A stretch of 64,000 nt of DNA from Pedobacter duraquae (GTDB lineage: Bacteria > Bacteroidota > Bacteroidia > Sphingobacteriales > Sphingobacteriaceae). A model generated the notes under the pieces. The model did not search any database. It saw nothing but the letters and a program-made list of their open reading frames with translations, and was not told the origin of the DNA. Of the stretch, positions 17,615-25,827 are shown piece by piece; positions within the stretch are counted from its first letter, which is position 1; every line of letters begins with the position of its first letter. The position numbers and the translations under genes were made by a program. The stretch lies in NCBI RefSeq assembly GCF_004362245.1, contig NZ_SNWM01000005.1, positions 310,001 to 374,000 of the forward strand. The letters are read 5' to 3'.

Positions 17615-18385
17615 ATGTCAGTTAAAAAATTTGAAGAGGCAAAAAAAATATGGCATGGAATAGCAAAGCATGTTGATCATAACCATGAAGCATTAGAACT
17701 TGAGTTTTATAAGCAACTCCTAAACATATTTCATATTGGGCCACATTATTACTTTATCTTCAATTGTGCTACTGCCAAGATCGAATACACCAGTGATGCT
17801 GTGAAAGATATTCTCGGTTATCAAAACACAGAGTTCACAATTGATCTTTTACTAAACTTGATACATCCAGACGATCTGCCATATTTCATGGCTTTCGAAA
17901 ACAGGGTTACCCAATTTTTCAACGCCCTACCACCAGATAAAATTTTAAACTACAAAGTGAGTTACGACTACCGTATGCGCCGTAAAGATGGGAGTTACGT
18001 TAGACTGCTTCAACAAGCTACCACCATCCAGAGCGATGAAAGGGGGGCGGTAATCAGGGTTCTGGACGTCCACACAGACATTAGTCATTTAAACAAGCCA
18101 CAAGGATCCACGCTGTCATTTATCGGGCTTGCAGGCGAACCGAGCTACCATCACGTATGCTCCAGTTTTTTTGCTTTACAAATACAAAAAGATATTTTAA
18201 CCAGACGTGAAAAGCAAGTGCTAAAGCACATCATTCAGGGTAAGACAAGTCAGGAAATAGCTGCGGAATTGTTTATTAGTATACTGACGGTGAATGAACA
18301 CCGAAAAAAATTATTGAAGAAAACAGACTCTGCATCTACAGTAGAATTAACAATTAAAGCAGTGCAGCAAAACTGGGTTGATTAG
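17615..18385 (+). CDS. PAS-domain LuxR-type transcriptional regulator
   Basis: A 256-residue protein from ATG 17615 (MSVKKFEEAKKIW); an earlier ATG at 17573 would add 14 unlikely residues. A PAS fold of the PAS_3 type covers about residues 45-165 (IEYTSDAVKDILGY, LIHPDDLPYF, YRMRRKDGSYVRLLQ). The C-terminus is a LuxR-type helix-turn-helix (LTRREKQVLKHIIQGKTSQ, then ISILTVNEHRKKLLKK). It is a one-component sensor without a receiver domain. Its last 4 bases overlap the end of the convergent hydrolase gene. It may bind the two dyads upstream. Confidence 0.88.
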   Translation: MSVKKFEEAKKIWHGIAKHVDHNHEALELEFYKQLLNIFHIGPHYYFIFNCATAKIEYTSDAVKDILGYQNTEFTIDLLLNLIHPDDLPYFMAFENRVTQFFNALPPDKILNYKVSYDYRMRRKDGSYVRLLQQATTIQSDERGAVIRVLDVHTDISHLNKPQGSTLSFIGLAGEPSYHHVCSSFFALQIQKDILTRREKQVLKHIIQGKTSQEIAAELFISILTVNEHRKKLLKKTDSASTVELTIKAVQQNWVD

Positions 18386-19773
18386 ATTTTTTTTAACTCC
18401 GCAACCATCTTCTTTGCCGAGTCCAGCGTAGGATCCAGTTTTAAAGCAATGACATAGTTTTCCAATGCCTTACTTTTATCTCCCTGCACATAATATGCTT
18501 CACCTAAGCTGTCATACATATTTCCCGAATTTGGAAACAACCTGGTATTTAATGTGAATACTGAAATCGCATCAGCCACTTTCTTTTTGTTCAAAAAATA
18601 ATAGCCTACTTCATTCAGTGTACCCTCTTCTGCGAAGGCATATTTATCTGAAAAGTCAGATTTTGTCTGGTTGTATAGGGCTATCGTCTGTTGTCCAGTT
18701 AAATTTTCAAATTGTGCCTGAAAATCATTGATGAAGGACCGCTTTAAATTAGCGTACGGTTTACCCGCTAAAATAGAAAAAACCGATCTGTTTATTGTGC
18801 CCAAATTATTTTGTTTATTATTGGTCATCAAAATAACCGTTATTCCCTTAGCTGCATCGCTGGTTAATAGTGCCTGGTAATTTTTTGCAGTGCCATCATG
18901 ACTGTGCTTTACCAATTTATTTCCTTCCATGGTGCCATGCCCAAGGCCAGTTTGGTTATCACCAGAAAATGCGATGCAAAGTTCCCTTGTTGCTGCCGGA
19001 GAGATCAGTCGGAAGCTATTGAGGACTTCAGACCACTTGTAAAACTCCAATAGATTCAACGCAGGCCAACCAGCAATTTCATAAGTCATGTTATCCTGTT
19101 TTTTTTGGTCATTGTAGGATTTGGCCACCAATTCTACAGTTTCCCCAGGATTAAATACAGCATGAGTAATGCCGCAGGGAATAAACATCTTTTCCTGTAC
19201 AAAAGATTCATAGCTCATCCCACTAATACGTTCGATAATTCTACGCTGCAAGAAAACGTCATTATTGTTATACGCATACTTCGTTCCTGGTTCAAAATCA
19301 AGTGTCGTTACCACTTTTAAATTATTCAAATTATCTGCATCACCCTTGGTATTGCGCCAAACACTCTGGGGCACCCCACTCGTGTATTGCAGCAGATTCC
19401 TGATTTTTATTCTTTCCGCCCAGCCGGGCAGTTCTGGTAAATACTTAGCTACGTGATCATCGAGACTCAGCTTCCCTTGTTCTTTCAATATCATGATAGC
19501 TACAGCATTAAACTCTTTGGCAATAGAGCCAATATGAAGACGATAATCCGCAGTAAGTCTCGTTTGCTCGGTCGCATCCGTCCAACCGATTGTTTTTTGA
19601 TAAATTATTTTACCTTTTTCAGCTACCAGTAAATTGCCTTTAAAAACACCAAGGTCATATGCCTTTGCCAACAGCGTATCCAACTGTTTTAGATTTCGAC
19701 GATTTTGCGCGTAACCCAAAGTTGCAGTTGACAAGCAGATAAAGAATAATGAAATAGTAAAAGGTCTGGTCAT
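18382..19773 (-). CDS. secreted serine hydrolase (class C beta-lactamase/PBP4*-like) with C-terminal TPR
   Basis: A 463-residue protein; ATG 19773 gives a signal peptide (MTRPFTISLFFICLSTATLGYAQ). The catalytic SxxK is SIAK (83-86), the second motif is YNN (about 168-170), and HDG (in KHSHDGTAKN) stands for the third. After about residue 365 come TPR-like helices (NSGNMYDSLGEAYYVQGDKSKALENYVIALKLD in parts). The family covers D-amino-acid peptidases, esterases and beta-lactamase-like enzymes, and resistance should not be assumed. The catalytic residues look intact. Confidence 0.9.
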   Translation of the reverse strand: MTRPFTISLFFICLSTATLGYAQNRRNLKQLDTLLAKAYDLGVFKGNLLVAEKGKIIYQKTIGWTDATEQTRLTADYRLHIGSIAKEFNAVAIMILKEQGKLSLDDHVAKYLPELPGWAERIKIRNLLQYTSGVPQSVWRNTKGDADNLNNLKVVTTLDFEPGTKYAYNNNDVFLQRRIIERISGMSYESFVQEKMFIPCGITHAVFNPGETVELVAKSYNDQKKQDNMTYEIAGWPALNLLEFYKWSEVLNSFRLISPAATRELCIAFSGDNQTGLGHGTMEGNKLVKHSHDGTAKNYQALLTSDAAKGITVILMTNNKQNNLGTINRSVFSILAGKPYANLKRSFINDFQAQFENLTGQQTIALYNQTKSDFSDKYAFAEEGTLNEVGYYFLNKKKVADAISVFTLNTRLFPNSGNMYDSLGEAYYVQGDKSKALENYVIALKLDPTLDSAKKMVAELKKI

Positions 19774-19904
19774 GATTGTGATGTTGTTCACCATAAGACG
19801 TTGCATATACAGATAAGTTGCAGATTGATCTATAAAAAAATAACCTCATTTAAAACAAAGTTACACGGATCTAATTCCTCTCAGTTGTCGTATATGGACT
19901 AGAC

Positions 19905-21347
19905 ATGCTTTTTAATTCCCTAAGTTTCGCCCTATTTCTGCCTGTTGTTTTTATACTCTATTGGTTTGCTACAAAGGGAAATTTAAGGTGGCAAAACATA
20001 CTCCTACTGGCTTCCAGTTATTTCTTCTATGGTTGCTGGGACTGGCGTTTCATGCTTCTGCTGATATTTTCAACGCTGTTGGATTATTTTACGGGTATCA
20101 AGATTTACGAATCAAATACCCGCCGAAGACGCTTGTTCTGGTTATGGCTCAGCATCGGTATCAATCTCGGTTTTCTGGGAGTTTTTAAATATTATAACTT
20201 CTTTGCAGCCTCATTTGTCGAAGGACTGAATTTACTTGGGTTTCAGGCGAATATTAGTACCCTGAAGATTCTGCTGCCTGTGGGGATATCTTTTTATACT
20301 TTTCATGGACTTTCTTACGTGATCGACCTCTATAAAAAACGGATTACGCCAGAACGTAATTTTATTGATTACTCGCTATTTGTAAGTTTTTTTCCTCTGC
20401 TAGTTGCCGGACCAATTGAGCGGGCTACACACTTGCTGCCGCAGATCAAAAAGAAAAGGGTTTTTGACTATGCCGATGCTGTCGATGGCCTCAAACAAAT
20501 CCTTTGGGGTCTGTTCAAGAAAATGGTTATCGCCGATAACCTGGCACAATATGCCAATACGATTTTTAACCAGTCAGAAGGTTATGCAGGTAGTACTTTA
20601 CTTTTGGGAGCTTTGTTTTTTACAATACAGATTTATTGTGATTTTTCAGGATATTCAGATATCGCTTTAGGTACTGCCAGGCTTTTCGGAATGGATCTGC
20701 TGCGAAACTTCGCCTTTCCTTATTTCTCCAGAGATATTGCTGAGTTCTGGCGACGCTGGCATATTTCGCTTTCTTCCTGGTTTAAAGATTATCTCTATAT
20801 TCCCCTTGGGGGGAGTAAAGGTGGCATGTGGATGAAAATCAGAAACACCTTTATCATTTTTTTAGTCAGTGGTTTTTGGCATGGTGCCAACTGGACGTTC
20901 ATCGTTTGGGGGTTTCTAAATGCACTTTATATTATGCCCTCTATCATTTTGAATACCAACAGGAATAATCTCGACATCGTAGCCAAGGGTAAATATTTCC
21001 CAACAATCCGAGAGTTTTTTGCCATGCTCATCACCTTCAGCTTAACCACATTTGCCTGGATTTTTTTTCGTGCAGATAACCTGAATCGTGCTTTCAGTTA
21101 CATATCTACGTTATTTTCGCCGTCGTTATTTACCAGTCCTAACCAAGTGTATTTTTCAGAAGAAATTCTAGTTTTAACCGGTTTGTTCTTCATCGTCGAG
21201 TGGTTTGGCAGGGAGCAACAATATGCTATTGCAGCGATGTGTAGTACCTGGAAACGACCATTCCGATGGGCCGTCTATATATTGATCATCATGACGATCT
21301 GTTTATACGGTGGACACGATCAAACTTTTATTTACTTTCAGTTTTAA
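19905..21347 (+). CDS. MBOAT-family O-acyltransferase (AlgI/DltB-like)
   Basis: A 480-residue multi-pass membrane protein. Typical family segments are FLPVVFILYW at the start, FFPLLVAGPIERATHLLPQ, YCDFSGYSDIALG, and FWRRWHISLSSWFKDYLYIP (281-300). The conserved catalytic histidine is His326 in GFWHGANWT. Such proteins move acyl groups, often acetyl, across the inner membrane for attachment to polysaccharides. The next gene, 9 bases after this stop, is an SGNH-like partner, as in alginate and peptidoglycan acetylation pairs. The polymer is unknown; no polysaccharide genes adjoin. Confidence 0.93.
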   Translation: MLFNSLSFALFLPVVFILYWFATKGNLRWQNILLLASSYFFYGCWDWRFMLLLIFSTLLDYFTGIKIYESNTRRRRLFWLWLSIGINLGFLGVFKYYNFFAASFVEGLNLLGFQANISTLKILLPVGISFYTFHGLSYVIDLYKKRITPERNFIDYSLFVSFFPLLVAGPIERATHLLPQIKKKRVFDYADAVDGLKQILWGLFKKMVIADNLAQYANTIFNQSEGYAGSTLLLGALFFTIQIYCDFSGYSDIALGTARLFGMDLLRNFAFPYFSRDIAEFWRRWHISLSSWFKDYLYIPLGGSKGGMWMKIRNTFIIFLVSGFWHGANWTFIVWGFLNALYIMPSIILNTNRNNLDIVAKGKYFPTIREFFAMLITFSLTTFAWIFFRADNLNRAFSYISTLFSPSLFTSPNQVYFSEEILVLTGLFFIVEWFGREQQYAIAAMCSTWKRPFRWAVYILIIMTICLYGGHDQTFIYFQF

Positions 21348-21356
21348 TTGCCTGCT

Positions 21357-22274
21357 ATGAAACGATTTTTGCTGAATCTATTGTTGTTTGTTGCCATCGT
21401 GTTAAGTTTGGCAGTCATCGGCGTATTACTACCCGCCACACCGCGGTCATCACGGTCACTGCTCTTCGAAAAGATCAGGAAAGATTCGCTACTTGTGCAT
21501 GTGCCGGCACCTAGGATTATTTTTGTTGGGGGCTCTAACCTCGGACTTGGTTTAAATAGCGAACTTATCAAGGATTCATTGAAACTCAATCCCATCAATA
21601 CCGCTATTCAGGCCAATATCGGATTAATATATATGTTGGATCATACAGTGCCCTATATCAAACCGGGCGATATTATCGTGGTAGCCCCTGAGTACCATCA
21701 ATTTTATGATGCATATGCATACGGGCGTGAAGAGTTATTGCGTACTGTGCTCGATGTTTCTCCAGAAGATGCAGGAAAATTAAGGCATCAGCAGTGGGTA
21801 AGCATCTATCCTTTTATACCCAAGTATATCTTTTCAAAATTTAAACCAGATGAATACTTTTTTTTTAAAGACGATGTCATCTATAGCGTATCTTCCTATA
21901 ACAGGTTCGGCGATGCAGTTGCACATTGGAACATGGAAAGGCAACATTTTGATCCCGATGGTCCGTTCGGTAAAGTATTCAATCCTGCTGTTGTGCAAAG
22001 CCTTGTTACATTCCGAGATCTCGTACAACAAAAAGGGGGGAGGTTGTTAATCACTTTTCCCGGTTACGAAGTCACTTCGTTCGACAAGAACAGTGTACAG
22101 GTCGATTCAATCGAAGCTAGCCTAAAAGCAAACCATTTCACCTTGCTTGGAACTCCGGCCCGCTATAAAATGCCTGATTCATTGTTTTTCAATACCAACT
22201 ATCATTTAACAAAGCAAGGGACCGACTATCGTACAAAGTTGTTGATCCAGGACCTCAGAAAAGTGCTGCCATGA
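21357..22274 (+). CDS. membrane-anchored SGNH hydrolase-like partner of the MBOAT protein
   Basis: A 305-residue protein from ATG 21357, preferred over TTG 21348. One N-terminal membrane segment (LLNLLLFVAIVLSLAVIGVLL) is followed by a periplasmic domain. The motif IIFVGGSNLGLGLNS resembles block I of SGNH enzymes, with Ser60 as candidate nucleophile. Near the C-terminus NYHLTKQG may supply the catalytic histidine of the DxxH-like block, though the aspartate position reads asparagine (NTNYH). It probably transfers the acyl group delivered by the MBOAT protein to a glycan. The pairing is strong; the precise reaction is inference. Confidence 0.78.
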   Translation: MKRFLLNLLLFVAIVLSLAVIGVLLPATPRSSRSLLFEKIRKDSLLVHVPAPRIIFVGGSNLGLGLNSELIKDSLKLNPINTAIQANIGLIYMLDHTVPYIKPGDIIVVAPEYHQFYDAYAYGREELLRTVLDVSPEDAGKLRHQQWVSIYPFIPKYIFSKFKPDEYFFFKDDVIYSVSSYNRFGDAVAHWNMERQHFDPDGPFGKVFNPAVVQSLVTFRDLVQQKGGRLLITFPGYEVTSFDKNSVQVDSIEASLKANHFTLLGTPARYKMPDSLFFNTNYHLTKQGTDYRTKLLIQDLRKVLP

Positions 22275-22303
22275 GCTACCACTGTGAAATTGTTTTTTGA
22301 TGG

Positions 22304-23011
22304 TCATGTCTGTGTTGGCGCTGATACGGTACCTACCAGATGCATAATAGTTTTGATTTTTCCATCCAGTTCAACTGCGCTCTTGTTCAGCATCTCGATT
22401 TCTTTAGGTCCAATCTCAAAGTTGTCCAACTGAAAGCAATGAATCAAACCTAAAATCGAAGCCACAGGCTTGCGTAGTTCATGCGATTGGATATAGGCGA
22501 TATTTTTTAATGAACCTTTCATGCGATTGATCAGCTCACTGGTATGGTCGATATCCTGGATAGAGCCATAAATGCGAACGATGCTGCCCTCGCTCCGCAC
22601 CGATTGCCCCATTAACCGAATCCGCTTTTGATGCCCGGCAGCAGTGGTGATGTGTAGATGAAGATCGAAAAGCATAACTTCATTTTTTGCCCGCTTTATC
22701 GTTTCCAGGATTCGCTGGAGATGGGGACGCTCCCGAAACAATTTCCGAACGGTACTGATCAGCGGTGGATCGGAAATGTTGATTTCACAGATTTCCTTTG
22801 CGGCATCGCTGATAAATATTTGTTTGAGCGTTAAGTCCCATTCCCATAGCCCTGATAGTAAAAAATCTTTCGCGTGTGGAATCATAATCCAATATACGGT
22901 TAAGCTGTCTTTCTGGAAAGGCTGCAAAAGTTCATTTAAAAGCTGTGTAAGTCCTAAGTTTAAACCGATATCGATTTCGGAACTTAAATCTGCCAACGGG
23001 TTAGGCAGCAT
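22304..23011 (-). CDS. PAS sensor ending in an isolated DHp (phospho-acceptor) domain
   Basis: A 235-residue protein. ATG 23011 overlaps the end of the upstream PAS-AraC gene by 11 bases; a longer frame to 23194 runs inside that gene and is unlikely. Residues about 45-150 form a PAS domain (FLLSGLWEWDLTLKQIFI, GSIQDIDHTS). The C-terminus is a two-helix DHp with the H-box IQSHELRKPVASILGL and then stops. No N-, D- or G-box follows and there is no ATPase domain. The same ending occurs in the protein at 47544-48635. It may be a phosphotransfer or dimerisation partner rather than a kinase. Confidence 0.8.
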   Translation of the reverse strand: MLPNPLADLSSEIDIGLNLGLTQLLNELLQPFQKDSLTVYWIMIPHAKDFLLSGLWEWDLTLKQIFISDAAKEICEINISDPPLISTVRKLFRERPHLQRILETIKRAKNEVMLFDLHLHITTAAGHQKRIRLMGQSVRSEGSIVRIYGSIQDIDHTSELINRMKGSLKNIAYIQSHELRKPVASILGLIHCFQLDNFEIGPKEIEMLNKSAVELDGKIKTIMHLVGTVSAPTQT

Positions 23012-23711
23012 CAATGTTTTTTTTTGCCAGGGGATAAGAACTTTTTTCTTCCAGATATTTTCTGTAGCAGAGTGAAAAGTTATTCGGGTTTGAAAAATTA
23101 AATAAATTGGCGAGTTGCTTCTTGCTAAATCTGTTTTCGGCAAGATATGTTTCACCAAGTTGCATTTGCAGGTGCCTGTAATAATTTTTAACACTTTTAT
23201 GGTGTCGTTCTTTAAAATCTCTTTTTAACTTAGACTCAGAGATAAAACATCTTTTAGCCAGTGTGGAGATGCCGGGGAATTTATTAAATAGGTTTTCTTT
23301 TAATACACTTTCTACATCATCTATTGGTGTCCTGCGACTGATTAGGTTGGGTTGCTCAACATCGGTGCTGGCGGCCTTCAGGTCAGCCTCATACACATAA
23401 AATCCCTGTACAATGCCATCTTTGATGTCGGGGAAGTAAGCGGCTTGCATTAATCGAACCACCCCGGTATACATGACCAGACTACGTTCAAACATCTGGA
23501 CTTTCCCTGCCAATGCACCAGTTATATATGGTAGGCTCACTGTGAAGCCAGCTCCCAGAAGTTCCCTCAATGTTACCTTGCCAATAAGTTCATCAGGAGT
23601 TCGGCCAAACCAGGTGATGTAAGCATTATTTGCAAACCGGCATACCAGATCGGTATCCCAATAGGCAATTAAAGTATTTGTGTTCTTTGTAATGTAATGA
23701 CTATGCGGCAT
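23001..23711 (-). CDS. PAS-domain AraC-type transcriptional regulator
   Basis: A 236-residue protein. The N-terminal half is a PAS domain (LIAYWDTDLVCRFANNAYITW, then RTPDELIGK). The C-terminal half, from about residue 135, is an AraC-like double helix-turn-helix (LAKRCFISESKLKRDFKE, later NLFNFSNPNNFSLCYRKYL). AraC domains usually pair with cupin sensors; a PAS input suggests sensing of redox, small ligands or a protein partner. The PAS-DHp gene overlaps its 3' end, so the two are co-translated and probably act together. Confidence 0.83.
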   Translation of the reverse strand: MPHSHYITKNTNTLIAYWDTDLVCRFANNAYITWFGRTPDELIGKVTLRELLGAGFTVSLPYITGALAGKVQMFERSLVMYTGVVRLMQAAYFPDIKDGIVQGFYVYEADLKAASTDVEQPNLISRRTPIDDVESVLKENLFNKFPGISTLAKRCFISESKLKRDFKERHHKSVKNYYRHLQMQLGETYLAENRFSKKQLANLFNFSNPNNFSLCYRKYLEEKSSYPLAKKNIDAA

Positions 23712-23831
23712 AAGAATTATAGTAAAACAAAGGTAGTCCGTTAACGAATTTCCGATGTGAACAGAAATGCCATCTTCGTTAAGAGAAGTGACAAATAATC
23801 CTTACTGAGTCTTTTAATGAACTAGATAGGG

Positions 23832-23877
23832 CCTATAGCGCAAACCGCAAGAAAAACTAGCGGCATAGCACTATAGG
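23832..23877. other. nested stem-loop in a gene-free stretch
   Basis: In the 323-base gap between the PAS-AraC start (23711) and the protein ending at 24035, CCTATAGCGC (23832-23841) pairs with GCACTATAGG (23868-23877) with one mismatch. An inner CCGC/GCGG pair (23845-23848, 23860-23863) lies inside it. No T-run follows. It could be a leader structure of the regulator gene or a weak terminator. Nothing else was recognised in this gap. Confidence 0.4.
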
Positions 23878-24034
23878 TTATTCTATCATCCCGTTCCGTT
23901 TTTTTACGCGTCGAATTTTGGCAAGCGGGACATTCAAATGTAACTAAATGATGTGTTGCCAGACAAGGGCATTGCCTAACAAATAATTGGAATTATGATC
24001 AGATTTTTAGTAAGCTTAACCAGTAAGTTTCAAA

Positions 24035-24832
24035 TTACTGTACTGACATTGTAGGATAAACGGCATTATAGGTTTTTAAGAGCTTGCCCTTACTTGAATA
24101 CTCCGAAATTTTATCACCCGAATTTGAAGGGGTCAATAATTCATAACTCCCGTCTCTATTGATCGTCTTCTTCCTGCCATCTGCATAATTAATTTCTTTA
24201 TTAATCAGCATTCCTTTTTCGTCAAATTTCTCTTCCATTGCGGTAATGCCTTTTCCGAGGTTTTTACCGTAACTACGACTCTGAATTCGATCAGTTTTCC
24301 CATAATAAAATGTCCGGGTACCCTTAATCTCGTCCTGGATATCCCAGCCAGATAGATTCATACGCTTTGAATAAAATGTCTTGCCGTTCCTGGATCTTGA
24401 CTCACTCTTGAAGTCGCCATTGTCTTCAAACTCCTTTTCGTAGAAAACATCCCCATCAAAATAGTTGCTTTCCACAAGCATACCGTTAATCTTCTTGTCT
24501 ACCCTAACTAACGTATCATTTTTATATAATCCTCTTATTTCAAATGTTTTATCTGGTAAATCAAAGTTCATCTCCCCATCAATCTTTCCAGTATTGTTAA
24601 CCTGAAAAGATACCTTCATTCCTTGCGCATTCCGTCCTTCCTGGTCCATCAAAACCACGTAACTGCCGGCTGATAAAGGCTTCCCATCTTTATACCTCAC
24701 ATTTTGTGGCTCATGCTTTTCCATGCGCTTGCCAATGCTAAATCCCTGGAGTTCGCTCTGTTTGATATTTGTCTGCCCATGAGTTAATATGGTAAGCAGC
24801 ATCAGAGAGGCGATAATTAATGGGTATTTCAT
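24035..24832 (-). CDS. secreted protein with MORN/YwqK-like repeats
   Basis: A 265-residue protein; ATG 24832 gives the signal peptide MKYPLIIASLMLLTILTHGQ. The rest is made of short strands of the kind DGKPLSAGSYVVL, NGMLVESNYFDGDVFYEKEF, NGKTFYSKRM, EKGMLINKEINYADGRKKT and KGKLLKTYNAVYP. These resemble the Y-x-(D/N)-G-x pattern of the MORN-2/YwqK family, which is common in secreted Bacteroidota proteins. The YwqK name suggests an antitoxin, but no toxin gene is adjacent. The biological role is unknown. Confidence 0.7.
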   Translation of the reverse strand: MKYPLIIASLMLLTILTHGQTNIKQSELQGFSIGKRMEKHEPQNVRYKDGKPLSAGSYVVLMDQEGRNAQGMKVSFQVNNTGKIDGEMNFDLPDKTFEIRGLYKNDTLVRVDKKINGMLVESNYFDGDVFYEKEFEDNGDFKSESRSRNGKTFYSKRMNLSGWDIQDEIKGTRTFYYGKTDRIQSRSYGKNLGKGITAMEEKFDEKGMLINKEINYADGRKKTINRDGSYELLTPSNSGDKISEYSSKGKLLKTYNAVYPTMSVQ

Positions 24833-25111
24833 AAGGTTGATCGTTTCTATGTTAATAGTCCTCATCTTCCAACATTCATGCCACGCCAGAAACGAATCTG
24901 CGTCAATAATTGTAATTTATACTCGGCAACAAATTATTTTCCAATAAAAGTTATCTTTTAGTTGTAAATCAGTAACTTGTGATTGTTTTTTAGATAAACT
25001 AACGGTTACGGCTTCCCGTACGATGCTACCATAGGGATAGGGTAAATTGGCATCTGCCAACATCGTAGTCTTTTATCTAACTATGACAACCAAATATAGT
25101 CTGTTAATCAA

Positions 25112-25816
25112 ATGAAACGAAAGGTAACTTTAATGCTCTCGCTGTTGATCATTGTTCAGGTATCCTGCAAAAAAGACGTGTCTGATCTAGATATTTTAGC
25201 GGAAACTATTACCATTGATGGTACGCTATATACCACAGTAGCAATCGGAACAAAAACATGGACAGCCTCCAACTACAATGGGGTAGGAGGTGTAAACTAT
25301 AAGGACGGTGTCAATGATCCCTTTCTTGGAAAACTGTATTCCTGGCCAGAAATCAAGGCAATAGCCAATTTGCCTAAAGGCTGGCGTATTCCTACCGAAG
25401 CAGATGTGAAATCGTTAATGACTCTTGTTGGAACGAAGGTGGATCTTACACAAACATACACCGACGCTACTTCCTGCGCAAAGCTGATATCAACAACCGG
25501 CTGGACAAATGTGCTCTACACAGGCTTAAATACAACAAAACTAAATTTACATCCAACAGGATACTTATCAATTTCCGCTTTGGGAACAAAAACCTTCTCA
25601 GATAAAGGTATTCGCGCATCCTTCTGGACGTCAACAACTGTTCAATCCGGTGGCAAATATCTTCCTTTGCTATTCGAGATTTCTACCAGTAGTGTGGATG
25701 CCAGAAATCAGCCTGCGGGTCTACGTGGCGGTATTTATAGCACTACGGCTAATGGAGACGGGGTCACAACAATGTTAGCTGAGAAAAGATCACTGCGTTT
25801 TGTTAAAGATAATTAG
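25112..25816 (+). CDS. FISUMP-domain lipoprotein (Fibrobacter major paralogous domain)
   Basis: A 234-residue lipoprotein with the signal peptide MKRKVTLMLSLLIIVQVSC. The mature part shows the FISUMP pattern: TVAIGTKTWTASNYN, LYSWPEIKAIANLPKGWRIPTEADVKSL, FWTSTTVQSGG and a C-terminal KRSLRFVKDN. The domain is found in outer-surface lipoproteins of Fibrobacter and many Bacteroidota. Its function is not established. The gene stands alone, convergent with the multi-PAS kinase. Confidence 0.88.
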   Translation: MKRKVTLMLSLLIIVQVSCKKDVSDLDILAETITIDGTLYTTVAIGTKTWTASNYNGVGGVNYKDGVNDPFLGKLYSWPEIKAIANLPKGWRIPTEADVKSLMTLVGTKVDLTQTYTDATSCAKLISTTGWTNVLYTGLNTTKLNLHPTGYLSISALGTKTFSDKGIRASFWTSTTVQSGGKYLPLLFEISTSSVDARNQPAGLRGGIYSTTANGDGVTTMLAEKRSLRFVKDN

Positions 25817-25827
25817 GCTTTCCATTT

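Noticed and set aside
18382..19773. Serine hydrolase as an antibiotic-resistance beta-lactamase
   Set aside because: The SxxK/YxN fold is shared by many peptidases and esterases, and the added TPR region suggests a different role.
24035..24832. YwqK-like protein as the antitoxin of a toxin-antitoxin pair
   Set aside because: It has a signal peptide and no toxin gene lies beside it.
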